Shown piece by piece: positions 1-4,311 of a DNA stretch of 8,015 nucleotides; the stretch's first letter is position 1, and every line of letters starts with the position of its first letter. The position numbers and the translations under genes were made by a program. A model generated the notes under the pieces. The model worked only from the letters and a program-made list of their open reading frames with translations, had not been told where the DNA came from and made no database searches. This stretch comes from an uncultured bacterium (lineage in GTDB: Bacteria; Bacillota_I; Bacilli_A; RF39; UBA660). The stretch is taken from the NCBI GenBank assembly GCA_905215635.1, contig CAJMQX010000028.1:1-8015 (forward strand), in the 5' to 3' direction.

Positions 1-174
1 ACTATTAATTACTATACGTAAATTATAACATTTACTGATTTAATTGTAAATTTAAATAATTAGATTTTACGAAATATTAATTGTATTTTGTATTATCTTT
101 TGTTGTTTTATGTTGAACCTTTTTGTTGATTATTTGGGGGTTTATGTGAAACTCGTTTTGGGGTTTTTATTTAA
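1..174. other. AT-rich gene-free left edge
   Basis: I see no protein or RNA gene here. It holds a short inverted repeat, GTAAAT at 18-23 and ATTTAC at 30-35. It also has two G-runs in similar T-rich settings, GGGGG at 136-140 and GGGG at 160-163. On the minus strand this is the region just downstream of the YolD-like gene, yet it has no hairpin plus T-tract, so that transcript probably ends outside the window or by another mechanism. Confidence 0.5.
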
Positions 175-471
175 TTAAAAGTAATCTTTTATGTAATCCC
201 TTAACTTCGACATAGTTAATGGCTCACTTTCTCCGTCTATGAAGTATAAATCATCGTTTTGAATATAGTCCGCATAGTGCATAATTAGTAGGTTTTTCAA
301 GGAATTGCTTAATATTATTTTATGTGGGTTTATGCTTTCTATATTACTTTTTTCGAACTTTGTGATGTATCCATTATAATAAGTTATCTTGATGTCTTTT
401 CTGAATGTTAATGACTCTATTTTTTGCCTAATTTCATTACTAATTTCTAGCTTTTTGAACTCCACTTTCAT
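175..471 (-). CDS. Small YolD-like protein (tentative)
   Basis: A 98-residue soluble protein with no signal peptide or membrane segment. Residues 26-70 follow the YolD-family pattern: a strand ending in ITYYNGY, a charged turn, IESINPHKIIL, then a hydrophobic strand ending in YADYI. YolD proteins (B. subtilis YolD, YqjX) usually accompany a Y-family DNA polymerase of the UvrX/YqjW type in mobile elements, and their function is unsettled. No polymerase gene is visible upstream here, and the C-terminal tail (71-98) does not fit the family well. The start is fixed by TGGAGG seven bases before the ATG; that site lies largely in the loop of a perfect 6-bp hairpin (474-490). The coding evidence is good, while the family assignment is a weak pattern match made by eye. 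Confidence 0.6.
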   Translation of the reverse strand: MKVEFKKLEISNEIRQKIESLTFRKDIKITYYNGYITKFEKSNIESINPHKIILSNSLKNLLIMHYADYIQNDDLYFIDGESEPLTMSKLRDYIKDYF

Positions 472-473
472 TT

Positions 474-490
474 CTTTGCCTCCAGCAAAG
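474..490 (-). promoter_or_regulatory. Hairpin presenting the ribosome binding site
   Basis: On the minus strand CTTTGC (490-485) and GCAAAG (479-474) pair perfectly around the loop TGGAG. The ribosome binding site GGAGG (483-479) sits mostly in that loop, and the stem ends two bases before the ATG of the YolD-like gene. Opening or protecting this hairpin could set translation of the gene. The pairing is seen directly; the regulatory role is inference. Confidence 0.5.
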
Positions 491-522
491 CTTTTATTTA
501 CTTGGCTTTATGGTACATTCTA

Positions 523-573
523 GGGTGTTTCGGGAGAATAACAGCATCTGCTCCATGTAAATATAAAACACCC
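523..573 (+). other. Nested hairpin competing with a terminator
   Basis: GGGTGTTT (523-530) pairs perfectly with AAACACCC (566-573). Inside it, GGAG (533-536) pairs with CTCC (551-554) around an apical CAGCATCTG that can form a mini-hairpin. The 3' arm 566-572 is also the 5' arm of the terminator at 565-588, so the two folds exclude each other. That is the layout of an attenuator or riboswitch expression platform. I do not recognise a known riboswitch class, and no gene begins soon after on this strand, so a short stand-alone RNA or antisense control of the YolD-like gene is equally possible. Confidence 0.4.
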
Positions 574-588
574 AAAAGGTGTTTTTTT
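565..588 (+). terminator. Rho-independent terminator, plus strand
   Basis: AAAACACC (565-572) and GGTGTTTT (578-585) form a perfect 8-bp stem with loop CAAAA, running into seven T at 582-588. No protein gene lies just upstream on this strand, so it either ends an unseen small RNA or blocks transcription antisense to the YolD-like gene. On the minus strand the same hairpin lies in the leader of that gene, where the following T-tract is weak. Confidence 0.7.
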
Positions 589-624
589 CATCTATGCAAT
601 GAGGGAATCAATCACCCATCTATC

Positions 625-653
625 TCTATAAAAAGCATTTAATCCAAATACAA
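625..653 (-). promoter_or_regulatory. Candidate promoter for the YolD-like gene
   Basis: On the minus strand TTGTAT (653-648) and TATAGA (630-625) are separated by 17 bases. This would give a start near 618 and a leader of about 145 bases that includes the structured island. The boxes match only partly, and such matches arise by chance in AT-rich DNA. Confidence 0.3.
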
Positions 654-905
654 GCAAAAATGAGAAAATGGAAAAACGTTTATTAATAACTTTTAAATAT
701 GTTTTTTCAGAACAAAAAATACATTAAGCGTATCTATTATTACTATTTTATTTCAACTTCAAACTAAATTTTATTGAACCGTTACTACATATCAAATTAT
801 TAAAAAGGAAAAAGTCAAGCTTGCGATCATCTTAAACTTCTATTTAAGCAATTATTACTATATTGAAATTTAACTATACATATAAATGCAATATATAACT
901 TGCTT

Positions 906-1328
906 TTATTGTATTGCTTTTGCTATTTCTTTCGCCTGTTTTTGAATTCTTTCATTATCATATAACTCTATTTGATTATTTAAAATGTTTTTAAAATCTT
1001 GCGGTTTGCTTATCATATCAAAGTGAAATACAGTAGATGATGTTGTAATTGAAATGGTACCATAATTAAATAGTTTTCCAAATAATCCTTGTTCAACTTG
1101 AACGCCATTAATTTTGTTTAATGGACTATCTAGCTCATTGGTATTAATAAGTCCAGTTTTTCCACGAATTCTTTTGTTAGTAATTATTATTTTTGTTGTA
1201 AAAAATTTAATTATATCTTTTATCATCCATATAAAACCCACAAGTATAGCTATGGCAAAAAAGTCAATAATTAATTTGATTATAAGAACAGCGACAGATA
1301 TTTTAGCTTCTTTAATAGTTTCTTCCAT
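906..1328 (-). CDS. PH domain-containing membrane protein (bPH_2, YdbS-like)
   Basis: A 140-residue protein. Residues 13-36 form a strongly hydrophobic membrane segment or tight hairpin. Residues 42-119 match the bacterial PH domain of the YdbS/YdbT type (bPH_2): a strand leading into ITNKRIRGKTGLI, then LNKINGVQVEQGLFGKLFNYG, TISITTS, and a final helix SKPQDFKNILN. The charged tail 120-140 is probably helical. Such domains sit on the inner face of the membrane and are thought to be scaffolds; the exact role is unknown. The protein is short beside YdbT-type proteins with several PH copies, but complete for a single-domain form. AGGAGG nine bases before the ATG fixes the start. It is transcribed away from the XRE regulator and may be under its control. 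Confidence 0.88.
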   Translation of the reverse strand: MEETIKEAKISVAVLIIKLIIDFFAIAILVGFIWMIKDIIKFFTTKIIITNKRIRGKTGLINTNELDSPLNKINGVQVEQGLFGKLFNYGTISITTSSTVFHFDMISKPQDFKNILNNQIELYDNERIQKQAKEIAKAIQ

Positions 1329-1352
1329 CTAATAATACCTCCTTCCTAATAT

Positions 1353-1361
1353 AGTATATCA
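1353..1361 (-). promoter_or_regulatory. Extended -10 promoter of the PH-domain gene
   Basis: On the minus strand the sequence TGATATACT is a TGn-extended -10 box. It would start transcription near 1346, about 18 bases before the ATG and just ahead of the ribosome binding site. No clear -35 is present, which an extended -10 can tolerate. The inverted repeats at 1369-1405 lie immediately upstream, where a regulator could act. Confidence 0.5.
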
Positions 1362-1368
1362 TAAAAAC

Positions 1369-1405
1369 TTCACACAGACGACATATTTTTTACAAAAAAT
1401 GTGAA
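1369..1405. promoter_or_regulatory. Nested inverted repeats between divergent genes
   Basis: The outer arms TTCACA (1369-1374) and TGTGAA (1400-1405) enclose inner arms ACATATTTTTT (1381-1391) and AAAAAATGT (1394-1402), which pair except for one extra A. They lie between the PH-domain gene and the XRE regulator, the usual place for an autoregulated operator. TTCACAC recurs at 1741-1747, upstream of the transglutaminase-like gene. The repeats are seen directly; binding by the 79-residue regulator is inference. Confidence 0.5.
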
Positions 1406-1436
1406 ATAATCAATATCAGAAAGGAAGTGATATACT

Positions 1437-1676
1437 TTGACCAGTAGATATTCAAAAGAACAATTATCATTAATTGTTAGAAAAAATATTAGAAAATATC
1501 GCTTAATGAGAAAGTATACGCTTCAAGAACTTGCTGATTTAACTGGATTAACACATGGATATGTCAGAGACTTAGAATGTTTATCAATAGAAAAAACACC
1601 ATTACTTGAAACTATTGGTAAATTTGCAGATGCTTTAGAAATAGATATTCGCCAACTATTTGATGATATAAATTAA
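1437..1676 (+). CDS. XRE-family HTH transcriptional regulator
   Basis: A 79-residue protein that is almost only a Cro/C1-type helix-turn-helix domain. Residues 11-25 give the first helix, 28-48 (beginning TLQELADLTGL, ending VRDLEC) the helix-turn-helix, and 56-78 the closing helices, ending in the family-typical DALEIDIRQLFDDI. It lacks a ligand or protease domain, so it is probably a small dimeric repressor. The start is TTG, supported by AAGGAAGTGA, one base off the consensus AAGGAGGTGA, six bases upstream. The first internal ATG would cut off helix one. It diverges from the PH-domain gene over an intergenic region with inverted repeats and is followed by its own terminator, so it is probably monocistronic and self-regulated. 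Confidence 0.93.
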   Translation: MTSRYSKEQLSLIVRKNIRKYRLMRKYTLQELADLTGLTHGYVRDLECLSIEKTPLLETIGKFADALEIDIRQLFDDIN

Positions 1677-1677
1677 C

Positions 1678-1716
1678 AAAAACGCATAAACATAATTATT
1701 AGTTTTAGTGTTTTTT
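1678..1716 (+). terminator. Terminator after the XRE gene
   Basis: AAAAACGC (1678-1685) pairs with GTGTTTTT (1708-1715), including one G-T pair, and the 3' arm merges into six T at 1711-1716. The 22-base loop can pair further (AAAC with GTTT). It starts two bases after the stop codon. Confidence 0.65.
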
Positions 1717-1771
1717 ATTATATTACAATTAAATTATTATTTCACACCACTACTCAGATTAAAGCAACATA

Positions 1772-1780
1772 TGATATAAT
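1772..1780 (+). promoter_or_regulatory. Extended -10 promoter of the transglutaminase-like gene
   Basis: TGATATAAT is a consensus TGn-extended -10 box ending 18 bases before the ATG, so the leader is only about a dozen bases. There is no -35 match at 16-18 bases. TTCACAC at 1741-1747, shared with the XRE intergenic region, lies about 25 bases upstream. Confidence 0.6.
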
Positions 1781-1798
1781 AAACATAGGTGATATATT

Positions 1799-2419
1799 AT
1801 GACTTATAATGAAAGAAAACTTGCCTATGATAAAGTAAATACTCCAGAAGAACTACAAGAATTTATGGATAAATATTTAAAATATGGTATATATGGTACA
1901 GACAATAAAATATATGAAAATTGGAATTCTGATGTTAACTCTGAATTTCAAATTGCTTGTCAGACAAAATATTCTCTATGTGATGCAAAAAGATATTTAC
2001 AATATGGTTATGGAACATGTTGGGATCAAGTTGAATTAGAAAGAGACTGGTTTACTAAACATAAGTATGAATTTAAAACATTGTTTATCTGGTTCTTATT
2101 TGAAGAAACAAATAACTATACAACTCATACTTATTTAATATATAAAGATAAAGAAACCGATAAATATTGTTATTTTGAACATTCTGATTATAATAACCGT
2201 GGAATTCATAAATTTGATACATATAAATTAGCAATACAATACCAAAAAGAAAAATACATTGAAAACAATCAAAATAATGGTAATATTATAGATGCTAATA
2301 TATTAAGCCATTTAAAGATTTATGAATTTAATCAACCTAAATATGGTATCAATATGGAAGAATATCTTTCTAATATTTTAAATTCAAATATTATCTATGA
2401 AAACAATAAATTTGTTTAA
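1799..2419 (+). CDS. Transglutaminase/papain-like cysteine protein
   Basis: A 206-residue soluble protein with no signal peptide. The core resembles the transglutaminase-like (papain fold) superfamily. Cys74 lies in YGTCWDQVELERDWF at the start of a helix. His110 lies in THTYLIYKD, at the start of a strand. Glu127 in YCYFEHS, with Asp130 as an alternative, is the likely third catalytic residue. This order and spacing (Cys, about 36 residues, His, about 17, acid) fit a catalytic triad. The family includes peptidases, amidases and cross-linking enzymes, and the substrate cannot be told from sequence. The tail 150-206 is Asn/Tyr-rich and shows no motif. The start follows AGGTGAT. It has its own promoter, while TTCACAC upstream hints at control by the neighbouring XRE repressor. 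Fold call fairly sure, activity less so. Confidence 0.75.
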   Translation: MTYNERKLAYDKVNTPEELQEFMDKYLKYGIYGTDNKIYENWNSDVNSEFQIACQTKYSLCDAKRYLQYGYGTCWDQVELERDWFTKHKYEFKTLFIWFLFEETNNYTTHTYLIYKDKETDKYCYFEHSDYNNRGIHKFDTYKLAIQYQKEKYIENNQNNGNIIDANILSHLKIYEFNQPKYGINMEEYLSNILNSNIIYENNKFV

Positions 2420-2429
2420 AACATTACCA

Positions 2430-2449
2430 TATCAACAATTCTGTTGATA
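2430..2449 (+). terminator. Short hairpin after the transglutaminase-like gene
   Basis: TATCAACA (2430-2437) and TGTTGATA (2442-2449) form a perfect 8-bp stem with loop ATTC, beginning 11 bases after the stop codon. The following tract, ATATCTTTT, is weak, so it may act only in part, backed by the larger hairpin downstream. Confidence 0.45.
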
Positions 2450-2479
2450 ATATCTTTTAGTAATATAAATCAAAATAAA

Positions 2480-2552
2480 ATGCAGAAATTCTTAAACTAA
2501 ATCTTATTATAAATATAAGAATATAGTTTATATATCTGCATCTTTTTATTTT
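2480..2552. terminator. Large bidirectional hairpin terminator
   Basis: Three stacked stems separated by internal loops: ATGCAGA (2480-2486) with TCTGCAT (2535-2541), TAAACTA (2493-2499) with TAGTTTA (2524-2530), and CTTAT (2503-2507) with ATAAG (2515-2519). CTTTTTATTTT follows on the plus strand. On the minus strand the hairpin runs into TTTTATTTT. It sits between the convergent transglutaminase-like and dehydrogenase genes and can end both transcripts. It is longer than an ordinary terminator. Confidence 0.65.
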
Positions 2553-2559
2553 AAATAAT

Positions 2560-3504
2560 TTATTTATAACTATAAAATCCTTCTCCTGAAGACTTACCTA
2601 GTTTACCTTCATCTATATACTTCTTTAGTAACTTTTCCATTCCTTTAAAATTGTAAGGTGCTAAAAATGAAGGTATTTTAGTATACATAAGCACTATATT
2701 ATAAGCTGTCTTAAGACCTACAGTATCTAATATTTCAAATGGCCCTTCTGGAGCTCCTGTTCCAAGTTTCCAAGCCTTATCTATACTTTCAGGATCAGAT
2801 ACTCCATTAACTAATAAATCAAGACTAGCAAATAAAAAAGGTATTAATATTGAATTTAATAAATATCCTGCTTTCTCTTTTCTAACTGGTAAAGCAATCA
2901 TTCTAATGTTTTTAGCAAAATTAATAATTTCTTCAAAATATTTATCTTCAGTATCTTTGTGTACCATAACTTCAGCTGTATTATGTTTCCATATTGAATT
3001 AGCAAAATGAAGTGCTAAAAACATTCCAGGTCTTCCTGTATATTTAGCTAATTTGCTAGGTAACATTGTTGATGAATTAGTAACTACAATTGTCTTTTCA
3101 GGAAGAATTGGAGCCATTTTTAAATACAGTTCTTTCTTGGCATCAAAATCTTCAGCCATTGATTCTATTACTAAATCACTATCACTAACTGCTTTTTCTA
3201 TATCTAGTTCTAATTTAATACTCTTATATGCTTCTTCTATTTTTTTTAAACATTCATCTTTATCAAAATCTTCATAATCAGCTATTCCAAAACACCAGTT
3301 CTCATAAGATTTTCCTTCATTAGTATCCATTAATTTAATAGAGTCTATATAAGAATTCTTAACCATTTCTAATTTTGGTTTAGTCCTTTCAATACTGCCT
3401 TCACTTCTTAACCATATTGTCACATTAAATCCTGAATATGCCGCTTGAAAAGCTATTTGTGTTCCTAAAACACCGCCCCCCATAACTGTAACATTCTTAA
3501 TCAT
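2560..3504 (-). CDS. 3-hydroxyacyl-CoA dehydrogenase family protein
   Basis: A 314-residue cytosolic protein, the usual length for a stand-alone enzyme, with both domains. The N-terminal Rossmann domain opens with VTVMGGGVLGTQIA, whose Gly9-x-Gly11-x-x-Gly14 binds NAD. Family residues follow in order: Ser144/Ser145 in TNSST, His166 in ALHFAN, Glu178 in AEVMVH (the His-Glu catalytic pair) and Asn217 in AGYLLNSIL. The C-terminal domain has the typical GTGAPEGPFEILDTVGLK (248-265). Relatives oxidise L-3-hydroxyacyl-CoA such as 3-hydroxybutyryl-CoA with NAD; some act on other hydroxy acids. Residues 50-90 carry a charged stretch not found in the shortest relatives. No thiolase, crotonase or acyl-CoA dehydrogenase gene is adjacent, so the substrate is open. 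GAGGTGAT before the ATG fixes the start. It may be co-transcribed with the 129-residue gene upstream. Confidence 0.92.
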   Translation of the reverse strand: MIKNVTVMGGGVLGTQIAFQAAYSGFNVTIWLRSEGSIERTKPKLEMVKNSYIDSIKLMDTNEGKSYENWCFGIADYEDFDKDECLKKIEEAYKSIKLELDIEKAVSDSDLVIESMAEDFDAKKELYLKMAPILPEKTIVVTNSSTMLPSKLAKYTGRPGMFLALHFANSIWKHNTAEVMVHKDTEDKYFEEIINFAKNIRMIALPVRKEKAGYLLNSILIPFLFASLDLLVNGVSDPESIDKAWKLGTGAPEGPFEILDTVGLKTAYNIVLMYTKIPSFLAPYNFKGMEKLLKKYIDEGKLGKSSGEGFYSYK

Positions 3505-3559
3505 CTATTATCACCTCACCTATCATTATTTTGATATATATCTAATGTTTTAAATTTAA

Positions 3560-3582
3560 TAACTTATATTTTATAAAAGTTA
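3560..3582 (-). repeat. AT-only hairpin before the dehydrogenase gene
   Basis: TAACTTATA (3560-3568) pairs with TATAAAAGTTA (3572-3582), leaving a two-base bulge and a TTT loop. It lies in the 86-base gap between the 129-residue gene and the dehydrogenase gene, where it could protect or process the message. It has no T-tract and no GC pairs beyond one, so it is not a convincing terminator. Confidence 0.35.
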
Positions 3583-3590
3583 AATAGTAT

Positions 3591-3980
3591 CTATTTCTTT
3601 TTAGTTTTAACAATATTTCTTTCTTTTTGATTAACACCATCTAAATACCATAGTAAATTAGCTTTATGTATAAATACTCCATTAATATTTGGAAAATAAC
3701 TTGTAAACTCTGCTATATCTACTAGAAAAGGAACATTAAAACAATTTTCTTTAGTATCTACCATATATCCTGTAAATATTTCTTGATACTTAATTTCTTT
3801 ATCTACAATAATCATTTCAAAAATATATTTTAATTCTGTAGTTGTATCTACTTGTTTTCCATCAATATATTTATCAGTTATTTTTCTAAATTTTCCTACT
3901 ACTAAATTATCTGCTTCATACATTTCTTTCATTCGGTAATTCTTATTAATCATACTTATATTTTTCTTTTTATTATTCAT
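3591..3980 (-). CDS. Hypothetical 129-residue protein
   Basis: I do not recognise this protein. It is soluble, with no signal peptide or membrane segment, and has a basic Asn/Lys-rich N-terminus (MNNKKK) and a basic tail ending in KTKKK. Between them is an alternating hydrophobic/charged region (25-110) that looks beta-rich: VVGKFRKI, ELKYIFEMIIV, YQEIFTGYMV, FNVPFLVDIAEF, then NGVFIHKANLLWYLDG. A single Cys80 is not in a metal motif. AGGAGG, seven bases before the ATG, makes the start and the gene convincing. An extended -10 promoter lies 66 bases upstream of the ATG. It ends in TAG, the only non-TAA stop here, and the dehydrogenase gene follows 86 bases later on the same strand, so the two may share a transcript. 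Confidence 0.75.
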   Translation of the reverse strand: MNNKKKNISMINKNYRMKEMYEADNLVVGKFRKITDKYIDGKQVDTTTELKYIFEMIIVDKEIKYQEIFTGYMVDTKENCFNVPFLVDIAEFTSYFPNINGVFIHKANLLWYLDGVNQKERNIVKTKKK

Positions 3981-4045
3981 CCATATTCCTCCTAAATTAA
4001 GATAACTCTTAAAAATTTACTTTCACAAATTATCTCTCTATCAAA

Positions 4046-4054
4046 ATTATATCA
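4046..4054 (-). promoter_or_regulatory. Extended -10 promoter of the 129-residue gene
   Basis: On the minus strand TGATATAAT is a consensus TGn-extended -10 box. It would start transcription near 4039, with a leader of about 60 bases. No good -35 is seen. The divergent lipoprotein promoter lies about 80 bases away at 4136-4144. Confidence 0.55.
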
Positions 4055-4135
4055 CAATTCTACTTTCTCTAAAAGTTTTATTATCTTTTTTTACACATAG
4101 TTCACTTTTTGTAAGTAGATATTTTCATACATATA

Positions 4136-4144
4136 TGTTATAAT
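4136..4144 (+). promoter_or_regulatory. Extended -10 promoter of the lipoprotein gene
   Basis: TGTTATAAT is a consensus TGn-extended -10 box. Transcription would start near 4151, leaving an unusually long leader of about 160 bases before the ATG at 4312. A second TATAAT at 4266-4271 lacks both the TG extension and a -35. Confidence 0.55.
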
Positions 4145-4145
4145 C

Positions 4146-4249
4146 ATCCTAATAGGATACACACTTTTGTTGATATCTGTTAATTATCCTATACTTATAT
4201 AAAGGAGGTGCTGTATTAAGGATTGATAATCCTAATATAGATATCAACA
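4146..4249 (+). promoter_or_regulatory. Structured leader of the lipoprotein gene
   Basis: An 11-bp perfect inverted repeat, TGTTGATATCT (4168-4178) and AGATATCAACA (4239-4249), encloses a consensus ribosome-binding sequence, AAAGGAGGTG (4201-4210), with no open frame longer than about five codons after it. Alternating complementary hexamers run through the region: ATCCT (4146), AGGATA (4153), TATCCT (4185), AGGATT (4219) and AATCCT (4228). The last two form a perfect 6-bp hairpin with a three-base loop. Neighbouring copies can pair in different combinations, so the leader could switch between folds. No riboswitch class is recognised. The pairings are seen; the control role is inference. Confidence 0.4.
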
Positions 4250-4311
4250 TAACTATAAAGAAGATTATAATATTTTTATTGTAATATTTTCTTATTATGA
4301 AAGGATGTAAA

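Larger units (their letters stand above)
491..905. other. Gene-free stretch with a GC-richer island
   Basis: No convincing protein gene lies between the YolD-like gene and the PH-domain gene. Positions 498-588 are richer in G+C than their surroundings (about 40 percent by count over 504-573) and hold the hairpins described separately. On the minus strand all three frames stay open over much of this island, with a 29-codon stretch at 498-587 containing LHGADAVILPKHPRMY. None has a ribosome binding site or a recognised match. The rest (about 600-905) is AT-rich, with a short inverted repeat CTTAAA/TTTAAG at 831-848. There is no evident terminator after the PH-domain gene. Confidence 0.5.

Noticed and set aside
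136..163. G-runs considered as a G-quadruplex
   Set aside because: Only two runs are present, while an intramolecular quadruplex needs four; no matching terminator or repeat array was found.
1114..1332. Plus-strand open frame of 72 codons opposite the PH-domain gene
   Set aside because: It is antisense to a well-supported gene with strong ribosome binding site and domain match, has no binding site of its own and no recognisable product.
3053..3277. Plus-strand open frame of 74 codons opposite the dehydrogenase gene
   Set aside because: It lies wholly inside the NAD-binding and catalytic region on the other strand; its Ser/Leu-rich composition is typical of an antisense shadow.
4201..4240. 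Leader considered as a signal recognition particle RNA because of GGTGCTGT
   Set aside because: The conserved GGAA-type apical loop and its flanking bases are absent.
4297..4311. Upstream ATG as start of the lipoprotein
   Set aside because: No ribosome binding site precedes it, while AAAGGA precedes the ATG at 4312 and gives a normal lipoprotein signal peptide.
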